In this document: positions 1 to 7,174 of the stretch, piece by piece
Layout: each line of letters opens with the position of its first letter
Position numbering within the stretch: position 1 is the first letter of the stretch
Source: CAUZEO01 sp963578625
GTDB taxonomy: Bacteria > Verrucomicrobiota > Kiritimatiellia > SLOV01
Direction: 5' to 3'
Assembly: GCA_963578625.1 (NCBI GenBank)
Contig: CAUZEO010000199.1
Span: 1 to 9,830 of the forward strand
DNA: 9,830 bases
Translations under genes and position numbers: made by a program
Notes under the pieces: model-generated
What the model saw: the letters and a program-made list of their open reading frames with translations, nothing else
Database searches by the model: none
What the model was told of the DNA's origin: nothing

Positions 1-2379
1 GTTGTTGTCGCCTATCTCCACTATGTCGGCATCCCACGCGTCATCAAGACCTGGTGGATCGAAGCGCTGGAGGAACAGGAGCACTATGCGTCGGTAGGTC
101 GGATCACGTTCAATGTTTTCGAAGGCGCATTGGCTCACGATTTCGCATACTTCGATCACAGCGCGAGGGTCAAACCGCTCCTGGAGGCGGGAACGGTTTT
201 TCTCGATATCGACGTGCGGGAATGGTTTCGAAAGCGTCCGGGCCTCAGGGGGCTTTCGATTGTCGATGGGACTGCCCGTCTCAGCACGATGCATCCTCTG
301 CATGAGATCCCTCCGAATCAAGTTCTCGTGATCCGCGACCTGGATGCCACTCTTCTTTTGAAGGAAGACAAGATCGAGATCCAGGCTTTACAGGCGAAGG
401 TTCTGGAAATGAATGTGGAGGGAGGGGGCGACATCCTGTGGAAAGAAGCCATGCGGCGCGACCGCAACCGTCGGATCATTCCGTCGGGCTCCGGGGTGTC
501 ACGATACTTTCAGAGCCAGGAATCGCAGCGAATTCCGGAACTGCTCGAGGAGTTGAACGACATCAAGTTCGAAACGCCGCCGAATATCAACCTCACCTTC
601 CTCCTTCATCCTGCATCCTTGGAGTCCTGCGAATTCCGGCTTTCCTGTCAAGGCGGTGAGACCACGATTCATGGGGTTACGTTTGACGCGTGGCAGCTGG
701 CGGCCGCCTACATGGAAGAGCGGTTGAAAGTTCATGCCTTGAAGCTGTCTGCCGGCGGACGAGACCTGACTGGAGGAGGAGAGGTCGATTTTGCCGCGCG
801 CACGTTTGAAGCGCGTCTCGATTCGAATCTGCCGCCCACGCATTGGATCAGTCTTCTTCCGGTCGGGTGGAGGGATCAACTGGCCGACCTGGGACTGCAT
901 CTTGGCGGCGCGTTTCATGCGGCACTGGATGTCGGGCGCGCACCATTAAATGCCTTTTGGAGAAATCTGTCCGGGTCGGTTAAGATGGAAGCGGTAACCT
1001 ACAAAGGCATTTCGGTTCGGGAAGGTTCGCTGAATTTCGTATGTGAAGAACCGTGGATCCACATCAAAGACGCCCAATTCGAGATCGGTCCGGAGGAGGA
1101 TGCCGGCTCCGTCGAGGGTTCTCTCTCCTGGAATTTTTCCGATCATACCTATGCCGCTTCAATGAAGACACATGTGGACTATCTTCTCATCGCTCCGGTA
1201 TTGCCGGCGGGCCAGGTTCGGCTGGCCCGCCACCTTCAGTTTACGGATTCGCCTTTGAAGATTCGCATGGATATGAAGGGGAAGAAGGGGTTTCCGAAGA
1301 AGTTCAGTATGGAAGGATACGTCCAAGGAACGAATTTTTACTACAAGGGAACCTACGCGAACTATTTTTCGAGCCCGCTGTCGCTGACCAACCGCCTGCT
1401 CACGATGAACCCCATTCACGGGTCGCGCGATGAAGGCGACATGGATGGAACAATCCGCATCGACTACGAGGATAAAAGAATTGATCTGGACCTCGTGAGC
1501 TCGGCCGATCCCAAAGCTGCCGCTCGCGTCGGCCATAAGGTGGTTGAGCAAATTCTGGCCCCCTTTACCTTTAATGGTCCTACGCGCACGGAAGTCGTCG
1601 GAAGCGTATTCGTCGGGACGAACGGTGTATCAGAGGTGCGAGTGAGTTCTGTTGCAGAGCGTATGAGCGTCTATTCCTTCGAGACCGATGAATTATCGTT
1701 TGAAGTTGTATGGTCCAATCAAAGCGTAAACATATCGAACATAGAAGGCCGGCTCTACGGCGGAGACGTCTCCGGGTACTACAATGTGTATCCCGATGAG
1801 GAGAGGCCGGAAGACCGGCGCTATGCGTTCGACCTGGAGGCGAAGGGCGTGAACTTCGAAGATGCCATTCGAACTTTCCTTCACCGGGAAGGTGATCCGT
1901 ACCAGGGGTTCATGGATCTTCGGTTGCAGTTGTCGGGGTTGATGGGAGCCAACCGTGGACAGCCCGCGGCGGGGCGCGGATCCATTGCCGTGAGGGAAGG
2001 GCGGATTCTGCAGATCCCCGTGTTCGGCGGGTTGTCGAAGATGTTGGCCAAAATTTACCCCGGACTTGGATTCACTCGTCAAACCGAACTGAAAGCCGAC
2101 TTCGATGTGGAGGGACACACGTTAAGAAGCGAGAAAGTCACGGTGGAAGGAAACGTGTTTACCATCGTGGGGGAAGGAAACTACGGGCTCGTATCGAAGG
2201 ATCTCGACTTCGAAGTTGAATTCAAGCTGCTGGGAGACGGCGCGGTGGGCGCCGTGGTCCAATTTGTTACTACGCCAATCACCAAGCTGCTCAAATTCGA
2301 CCTGGAGGGAACCATTAGCGATCCCCGATGGCGACCGAAGAATCTGCCGAAAGAACTGTTTATCGATAGCGAGCGATGA
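1..2379 (+). CDS. AsmA-like large envelope protein, 5' end outside the window
   Basis: The frame is open from the first base of the window to the stop at 2377-2379 (792 codons), so the gene begins upstream. A TTG at 130 is an internal codon, not a credible start, because the 43 codons before it read as coherent protein (VVVAYLHYVGIPRVIKTWW..., perhaps the end of an N-terminal membrane anchor followed by an amphipathic stretch). The rest is beta-rich, with alternating hydrophobic strands and no further membrane helices. The last ~170 codons (from about codon 619) resemble the AsmA C-terminal region: a strand-rich block with GRGSIAVREGRILQIPVFGG, then KMLAKIYPGLGF, and a closing 'DLEGTISDPRWRPKNLP', typical of AsmA/TamB-type proteins that end with a short strand and a basic tail. 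Family members are bridge-like inner-membrane-anchored periplasmic proteins linked to outer-membrane lipid or protein homeostasis. The role here is inferred from fold only. It overlaps the next gene by ATGA, suggesting translational coupling. Confidence 0.72.
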   Translation, partial: VVVAYLHYVGIPRVIKTWWIEALEEQEHYASVGRITFNVFEGALAHDFAYFDHSARVKPLLEAGTVFLDIDVREWFRKRPGLRGLSIVDGTARLSTMHPLHEIPPNQVLVIRDLDATLLLKEDKIEIQALQAKVLEMNVEGGGDILWKEAMRRDRNRRIIPSGSGVSRYFQSQESQRIPELLEELNDIKFETPPNINLTFLLHPASLESCEFRLSCQGGETTIHGVTFDAWQLAAAYMEERLKVHALKLSAGGRDLTGGGEVDFAARTFEARLDSNLPPTHWISLLPVGWRDQLADLGLHLGGAFHAALDVGRAPLNAFWRNLSGSVKMEAVTYKGISVREGSLNFVCEEPWIHIKDAQFEIGPEEDAGSVEGSLSWNFSDHTYAASMKTHVDYLLIAPVLPAGQVRLARHLQFTDSPLKIRMDMKGKKGFPKKFSMEGYVQGTNFYYKGTYANYFSSPLSLTNRLLTMNPIHGSRDEGDMDGTIRIDYEDKRIDLDLVSSADPKAAARVGHKVVEQILAPFTFNGPTRTEVVGSVFVGTNGVSEVRVSSVAERMSVYSFETDELSFEVVWSNQSVNISNIEGRLYGGDVSGYYNVYPDEERPEDRRYAFDLEAKGVNFEDAIRTFLHREGDPYQGFMDLRLQLSGLMGANRGQPAAGRGSIAVREGRILQIPVFGGLSKMLAKIYPGLGFTRQTELKADFDVEGHTLRSEKVTVEGNVFTIVGEGNYGLVSKDLDFEVEFKLLGDGAVGAVVQFVTTPITKLLKFDLEGTISDPRWRPKNLPKELFIDSER

Positions 2380-3269
2380 CCGTGGAATCCAAGTATGAAG
2401 CGCCGATTCACGCGCTACGGATTACCGTGCCGAATCGGGACGCGGAGACGCTGGTGATATGGATTCGTGAGGCGCTCCTGCGGGAGTCCGTTGCCGTGCA
2501 AGAACCGGACGGATTGGAAACGCGGTTGGAACTCTATTTTGAGGACCCATCGGAAGCTCTACTGGCCAGGTCCGTGTTGATGGCCAGGCCCGGCGTCGTT
2601 TCGGCCGAATACCTCTGCCTGGAGTCCCAGGCCTGGGAAATGGTCTACCGGGAGAACTTTCACCGGCATCCGGTTGGGACGCAGCTTGAAATCTGCCCGG
2701 TTTGGGAAGCGGATGCGCCGGAGGGAACGCGCACTAGGATTCTCATCGATCCCGGCCTGAGCTTTGGCACAGGAGAGCACTTTACCACCACTTTTTGTCT
2801 GGAAATGATCGATCAGATATGGCTTAACTCTCCGCCCGCCTCGTTTCTCGATGTAGGTACCGGTAGCGGACTGCTATCTATCGTAGCGTCGAAATTGGGG
2901 TGCCCGCGGGTCGTGGCGATGGAGGTGGATGCGGATGTTCTCCCGTACACGCGGCGGAATGCCGCACTGAATGGAGTTGAAGATAGGGTGAATATGATCT
3001 GTCAGGACATACGTGATGAGATGACTGCCGGCCCGTTTGATATGGTCTGCGCCAACCTCTATGGCGGGTTGATCCTCGAGTGCGCGGAATCGCTTTTGAG
3101 AACAAGCGCCGGCCGGCTGATTTTGAGCGGAATTCGGACTGACGAGTCTGGCCCTGTCGAGCAGAGGTTCAGGGATCTTGGGGGTGACATCGTTACCCGA
3201 AAGGACGACGGCGAGTGGTGCGGGCTGATGGTTCGTAGCGCACCGCGATTGCAGGGAGTAGCGGAATGA
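2376..3269 (+). CDS. prmA: Ribosomal protein L11 methyltransferase (PrmA)
   Basis: This 297-aa protein is a class I SAM-dependent methyltransferase that, in characterised PrmA enzymes, methylates ribosomal protein L11 in the cytoplasm. Residues 1-80 form the small N-terminal substrate-recognition domain. The linker carries W87 and ENFHRHPVG (93-101), followed by the PrmA signature DPGLSFGTGEH (125-135) and TT (137-138). SAM-binding motif I is LDVGTGSG (158-165), with the acidic end of beta 2 at EVD (183-185). Motif IV is ANLYGG (226-231); many PrmA proteins have NIL here, but NLY also occurs, as I recall for Thermus PrmA. The C-terminus has LILSGI (248-253) and the usual GEW element. Length is typical. 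The ATG lies inside the upstream stop (ATGA), and the stop in turn overlaps the next ATG, so this is the middle gene of a coupled trio. The L11 gene itself is not in the window. A methyltransferase with another target is possible but less likely. Confidence 0.9.
   Translation: MTVESKYEAPIHALRITVPNRDAETLVIWIREALLRESVAVQEPDGLETRLELYFEDPSEALLARSVLMARPGVVSAEYLCLESQAWEMVYRENFHRHPVGTQLEICPVWEADAPEGTRTRILIDPGLSFGTGEHFTTTFCLEMIDQIWLNSPPASFLDVGTGSGLLSIVASKLGCPRVVAMEVDADVLPYTRRNAALNGVEDRVNMICQDIRDEMTAGPFDMVCANLYGGLILECAESLLRTSAGRLILSGIRTDESGPVEQRFRDLGGDIVTRKDDGEWCGLMVRSAPRLQGVAE
3253..3258 (+). promoter_or_regulatory. Ribosome binding site for the small membrane protein
   Basis: AGGGAG lies seven bases before the ATG at 3266, inside the last codons of prmA. 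It supports the overlapping ATGA start of the downstream gene, which could be served both by reinitiation and by this site. Confidence 0.55.
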
Positions 3270-3811
3270 GCGAGTTGGCGATGCTGACCTGTGCGCTGGG
3301 TGGAATAAAGATTGCCGGGTGCCTTGGTTCGCTGTGCGCGCCTGACCAGGCTCGTCGAGCGTTGACCGGGTTTTCCCGCCACGAGGTGAGTGGCTGGTTT
3401 CTCACCGCCGTTGACCTGTTCTGGGCTGGTTGGCTGGTTCTCCACACCCCGCCTTTTTCCGCGATGACGAAGATCCAGCCCCTGGTATATCTTGGGGCTC
3501 CACTTGCGTTTTTTCTCCTCGTAATTTTCATGGATGAAATGCTGGCGCCGCGCGCGCTGGGCGGACTGCTACTACTGATTGCCGCGCCGGTGCTGGAGTC
3601 GGCTCGATGTCACGAATCGGAATGGAGCCTGGTCATGAAGCTGATCGCGTACGCGTGGGTCATCGCAGGCATGTTCCTTGTCGTCAGTCCGTACCGTTAC
3701 CGCCAGTACGTATCACTCGTTACTGGGGACAGGAGCCGCTTCCGCGGCAGCAGTGTCGTCGGCCTGATTGTTGGAGTTCTGCTGGTTACTCTCGGCCTCA
3801 CTGTATACTGA
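3266..3811 (+). CDS. Six-helix integral membrane protein, function unknown
   Basis: I do not recognise a named family for this 181-aa protein. It is strongly hydrophobic, with about six predicted membrane segments by eye: residues 4-23, 44-61, 73-89, 96-110, 122-140 and 162-181. Short charged loops separate them (for example CAPDQARRALTGFSRHE at 24-40 and SPYRYRQY at 141-148). The last helix ends one or two residues from the C-terminus. There is no signal peptide cleavage site, catalytic motif or cofactor motif that I can see. The start is well supported: ATGA overlap with the prmA stop and an AGGGAG site seven bases upstream. Position in the trio with an AsmA-like protein and PrmA suggests co-expression and an inner-membrane location, but not a specific job. 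The 12-base gap to the next gene suggests the operon may continue into the glycosyltransferase. Confidence 0.7.
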   Translation: MSELAMLTCALGGIKIAGCLGSLCAPDQARRALTGFSRHEVSGWFLTAVDLFWAGWLVLHTPPFSAMTKIQPLVYLGAPLAFFLLVIFMDEMLAPRALGGLLLLIAAPVLESARCHESEWSLVMKLIAYAWVIAGMFLVVSPYRYRQYVSLVTGDRSRFRGSSVVGLIVGVLLVTLGLTVY

Positions 3812-3823
3812 GTCCGTATATCC

Positions 3824-5093
3824 ATGCGAAAGCTCTCAATAGGGCCGCGTGTTCAACGTGGCGCTACGAAAGCGGTCGCCAGTACCCGTTTCGTTTTGGG
3901 GATCTGGCTGCTTCTGGGTGTTGTCGGCCCCTATTTCAAACGGTTCATGGAGGACGACTATGATAACTATAAGATTTTCAAAAATTTATTTTTTAACCTG
4001 CTGAACGAAGAGACGCTTTATGGGCTCCACCCGGATACGGGATTGGACTTCTTCCTGTACGGGCCGTTTTCGTGCGTTTTGATAGCCCCCTTTGCCTTGC
4101 TTCCGAATCACATTGGCCGCCTGTTGTTTTTGCTGGCGTCCGCTTTACTGCTTTTTTTTGCCATCCAGGCGCTTCCTCTCAGCCGAGTTGCAAAAAACGG
4201 GGCCTGTTTACTCTGCCTGGTAGAATTCGGAAACAACCAGCAGAACTTTCAGACCCATGCAATAATTGCGGGGTTAATTATTCTTTCCCTGGTGGCGTTT
4301 TGCCGCCGCCGGGAGGCGGTTGCCGCAATGAGTATTCCCGTGGGGTGTTTACGAAGCTGTATGGGCTCATCGCACTTCCCTTCGCCCTTTTTGCCGAACG
4401 GAAGGCAAGAGTTGTCGCCTGGCTGTTTCTCTTTTTTGCCGTGGCTTTCGTGGCGCCCATGTTGTTTTCCTCCAGCGAGTTCGTGGTGGAGAGTTATGAG
4501 GAGTGGCCAGAGGCAATTTCCCGGAAGCACCAGGACACTATTGGTGCGGTAAACTTTCAGGATAAGTCGGTGTCCGGTTTGGTGCGCAGGGTGACCGGAA
4601 GATCGGATATCCCGGACCTGCCATTTCTCCTCTTGGGTGGCGTCCTCTTGATGCTGCCGTACCTGGTTTCTCTCAACCGGTATAACCAGCGTTTTCACTT
4701 GCTGGCCTTGTCGTCCGCCCTGATGTTCGTAGTTCTTTTCAGTACATCGGCCGAGAACCCGACGTTAATTATTCTTCAATGTGGCGCCGCAATCTGGAGT
4801 GTCGGGGGCAGTGGGATGTCACCGCGAACAAGGGCTATCGCTATGGCCTGTATTATTTTCTTCTCATCCCTCTCGTCAACGGATGCATACCCTGAGGTTA
4901 TTCGGAATTCTATGGCCGATACTCGCTTCGGGTGGTGCCTTGCATCATCCTCTGGTTGTTCATTTCCCGGAAATTATTGCAGTTCGAAGATCCGGAACCG
5001 TTTGATCCGGGTCAGATGAGTGAACCCTCTTTCGCTGACGTGCTGATTCAACTGGGTGATTTCAACCTCCCCGGAATCCCACAGTGGTGGTGA
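3824..5093 (+). pseudogene. GT87/DUF2029-type membrane glycosyltransferase with two frameshifts
   Basis: Three consecutive frames together encode one protein. Segment A (3824-4345) starts with ATG, a first membrane helix (FVLGIWLLLGVVGPYF), an acidic DDYDNY loop and FFLYGPFSCVLIAPFALLP, the usual GT87 N-terminal layout. Segment B (4345 to about 4905) resumes in the -1 frame with GVFTKLYGLIALPFALF, the family's conserved 'KLYPL'-like helix, and runs to SSTDAYPEVIR. Segment C (about 4905-5093) moves by -1 again to give EFYGRYSLRVVPCIILW, matching the C-terminal 'LKALPCxxxW' helix. One added G at 4342-4345 (GGGG) and one at 4904-4905 (GG) restore a ~423-aa protein of normal family length. GT87 enzymes transfer sugars, often mannose, from polyprenyl-phosphate donors outside the membrane. 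Without the second repair, segment B ends in non-hydrophobic residues at 5019. The damage could be real decay or consensus error. No recognised slippery heptamer is present, so programmed frameshifting is unlikely. No good ribosome binding site precedes 3824. Confidence 0.72.
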
Positions 5094-7055
5094 TGCGGGA
5101 ATCTCATGTTTGTAGCAAGAAAGACCTGCTTCGGTACTCGTGAGAAACAGCACTCGATGCCCCTGGTCCATCGCTTCGTGCAAAGCGTTCATTGCGGCGG
5201 TACGCTTTTCGGGAGTTGACTCCCTTTCCCACAAGGTTTCGCCGTTGAGCACGGCAGCTCCGAAGAGAAACCGTAGGGGGGTGCCCCACTTGTAGTGGTC
5301 GGCGACCACGATGTCATCCGGTTCGATGTTTCGCGCGACGTTTGCGAGCACGTCCGGCAACCCTTCGAATTCCGTACGGGTAATGGCGTGCCAGGCACGC
5401 TCGATATTCGCCAGGGGGAGTGCAAGCCCCGGGATGAGGATGAGAACGCGCAGAGCTTTTCTGCCGTCTGTCCACTGCCACAACGTTGCGAACAGAACTC
5501 CGGCCAATAAGGCAATGCAGGGAAGAGTGTATACGAGATGCCGCCGGGCCGCAAAAGGCAGCCACATCGTGATTGTGTCGGTAAAAATCGTTGCCACGAT
5601 CGCCGCGGTAAAAAACCAGATCACGGTAACAACGATCCCTTTCTCGGCGTTTTTGCCGGTCAACATCAGGAGCATCCCTGCCAGGCTGCCCAGGAGCAGC
5701 GAGTGACCGAGATAGGGCAGTGCCGGGCCCAGAATCCCGACCGCGGTGATGGCGTGGTCCGGTCCACGGAACCAATCCTTGGCCGCCAGCAGGGCTGCCA
5801 CCAGCAGGAGGAGATAGCCCGGGAGACTCGGGTGCGCCGCGAACCGCTTCGCTTGACGACGGACGGGACCGAGTTCGAGCGCGAGGCTGAGGATAAGCAG
5901 CGGCGCGCCGGTCAGCCACAGAGGTCGAACCTGGTCGCCCAGGCGGTCCAGGGTGACGCTGCAGCAAAGGAGGGCGAAAAGCGCGCCCCCGGAAACGGCG
6001 CAAACCTGGATTAGCCTTTCCGAAAATCGGCCTGGCTGGTCAAAACGAATCCCGATCCACGAAATCGTGCAGAGCAGCAGGGCCGCGAAGGGGAGAAATG
6101 AAAACCGGTTCAACATTCCGAGCAGCAACAGCGCGGCAATAAAGATGCCCGCCGAACGCCCGCGCGAAAGTGCCGGGATCCACGCCACGGCTCCCGCCAC
6201 CACCGCGAGCTGTAGCATTTCAGACGTGGGAAAGTGCGCCATGAACCACCAGATGGGGTGCGCGATCAGAACCGCAATCGCCATCCATCGGGCCGCGGAG
6301 GTCGCCAGCAACTGGGCGCACAAGGCGGCGAAAGCTCCGAGCGCAATCCAACCGGCAAACAGATTTGCGTGGGTCGCCGCGCGCAAACCGCCGCAGCGTT
6401 CCAGTACCGCGACAAATGCCGGCATTCCGCGGAAGAAGAAGGGAAGGATTTCCCCTGTCTCCGGGTTGATCGGCACTACGGGAAGATACTCGTGGAAGGG
6501 GAACGGGTTTCCGCGCTCGTGGGAAATCGACTGGAATCCATCCGCGCCGATCCGTGACCATGCCGCTTCGGGGCCGGTGTGAAAGGATCCGGCGTGACTC
6601 ATCGCGACGCCTTGATTCACATAAATTCCCGGATCCCAACCACCGGCGATCCATGCTCCGCGTCCCGGCACCAGCATGATCACTGCTCCGATCACCGCGA
6701 TCATCGCAAATACCGGCAGGCAATCCCGGACATGATCGGACCAGGCGACCGATTTCCAGATGGCCAGGAAACGTCCCAGCCCGGCGGCTGCGGCGAGTAC
6801 GAACCATTCAACGCCCGTCGAATAGATGCCCAGCTCGGCAAGCAGGACGGCGCTGATGACATTAATCAGAATACCGCACAAAAGAGTGGCCGCGTTCTTT
6901 ACGAGCCACTGCGACCAGGGGCTCGCGCCCGGATTGCGGCAGACCAGGGCCCAGGACCAGCACGCGCCGACCACCCCGAAACGAACCAGGAAAAGCAGAG
7001 CGCACCCGAACCATGAGTTGCCGCTAATATCGGTGAATGGCAGTAGTTCGCTCAT
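4974..7055 (-). CDS. Polytopic GT39/PMT-like membrane protein, putative glycosyltransferase
   Basis: The 693-aa product is rich in hydrophobic helices (well over ten by eye) from about residue 15 to 530, followed by a ~150-residue soluble C-terminal domain (NIEPDDIVVADHYKWGTPLRF..., VLFLTST...). After the first four or so helices comes GGWDPGIYVNQGVAMSHAG (138-156). An acidic residue in the first extracytoplasmic loop followed by 'Y...G...A..G' is the arrangement seen in GT39/PMT and ArnT-like enzymes, which use polyprenyl-phosphate sugars. Further along are NPFPFHEYLP (183-192) and a helix followed by HPIWWFMAHFPTSEM, also reminiscent of GT-C proteins. The exact family and substrate cannot be named from sequence alone. 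The start at 7055 has no strong ribosome binding site. The TAA stop at 4974-4976 lies inside the 3' end of the convergent GT87 gene, giving up to 120 bp of antisense overlap. The two convergent genes may have related roles in surface glycan assembly, but that is inference. Confidence 0.65.
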   Translation of the reverse strand: MSELLPFTDISGNSWFGCALLFLVRFGVVGACWSWALVCRNPGASPWSQWLVKNAATLLCGILINVISAVLLAELGIYSTGVEWFVLAAAAGLGRFLAIWKSVAWSDHVRDCLPVFAMIAVIGAVIMLVPGRGAWIAGGWDPGIYVNQGVAMSHAGSFHTGPEAAWSRIGADGFQSISHERGNPFPFHEYLPVVPINPETGEILPFFFRGMPAFVAVLERCGGLRAATHANLFAGWIALGAFAALCAQLLATSAARWMAIAVLIAHPIWWFMAHFPTSEMLQLAVVAGAVAWIPALSRGRSAGIFIAALLLLGMLNRFSFLPFAALLLCTISWIGIRFDQPGRFSERLIQVCAVSGGALFALLCCSVTLDRLGDQVRPLWLTGAPLLILSLALELGPVRRQAKRFAAHPSLPGYLLLLVAALLAAKDWFRGPDHAITAVGILGPALPYLGHSLLLGSLAGMLLMLTGKNAEKGIVVTVIWFFTAAIVATIFTDTITMWLPFAARRHLVYTLPCIALLAGVLFATLWQWTDGRKALRVLILIPGLALPLANIERAWHAITRTEFEGLPDVLANVARNIEPDDIVVADHYKWGTPLRFLFGAAVLNGETLWERESTPEKRTAAMNALHEAMDQGHRVLFLTSTEAGLSCYKHEIPASPPLWDSGEVEITQLNQHVSERGFTHLTRIKRFRIFELQ

Positions 7056-7174
7056 GCCAGGTCAGATCCCAGCCCAGCTATATTCTGCACTGCGGTGTTC
7101 TGCAATGGAAAAGTCGAGCGGTCTGCCAGGAAGACGTGACATGATCCGGCAAACCAATTATGAACTGATCCGTC
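7056..7174. promoter_or_regulatory. Divergent intergenic region with short direct repeats
   Basis: This 119-bp gap separates the starts of the minus-strand membrane gene and prpD, so promoters for both should lie here. On the minus strand, TTGCAG (7100-7105) and TATAGC (7077-7082) are 17 bases apart, a weak sigma70-like pair that would give a very short leader. TTCTGCA occurs twice as a direct repeat at 7083-7089 and 7098-7104, a 15-bp period within that promoter candidate. TGATCCG also occurs twice nearer prpD. Neither start has a clear Shine-Dalgarno sequence. No strong plus-strand promoter is obvious. These are eye-read matches only. Confidence 0.3.

Noticed and set aside
130..2379. TTG at 130 as the start of the AsmA-like gene
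   Set aside because: The same frame is open and coherent back to base 1, so the true start is upstream of the window.
3955..4005. AT-rich patch near the GT87 N-terminus as a sign of an inserted element
   Set aside because: The frame continues cleanly through a family-typical N-terminus. No repeats or inverted ends flank it, so it is local codon use only.
4340..4350. Programmed -1 ribosomal frameshift in the GT87 gene
   Set aside because: The local sequence GTGGGGTGT is not a standard slippery heptamer, I see no evident downstream stimulator, and a second break in the same gene makes mutation or sequence error more likely.
5314..6003. Minus-strand open frame of 229 codons
   Set aside because: It lies inside the GT39-like gene in another frame, is Arg/Pro-rich with no motif, and is a shadow of GC-rich coding sequence.
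5538..6014. Plus-strand open frame of 158 codons antisense to the GT39-like gene
   Set aside because: Low-complexity Arg/Gln/Glu-rich product with no start signal. It is an antisense shadow.
5953..6582. Plus-strand open frame of 209 codons antisense to the GT39-like gene
   Set aside because: No recognisable motif or ribosome binding site, while the opposite strand codes a coherent membrane protein throughout.
6220..6807. Minus-strand open frame of 195 codons
   Set aside because: Out-of-frame shadow of the GT39-like gene with a very Arg-rich product.
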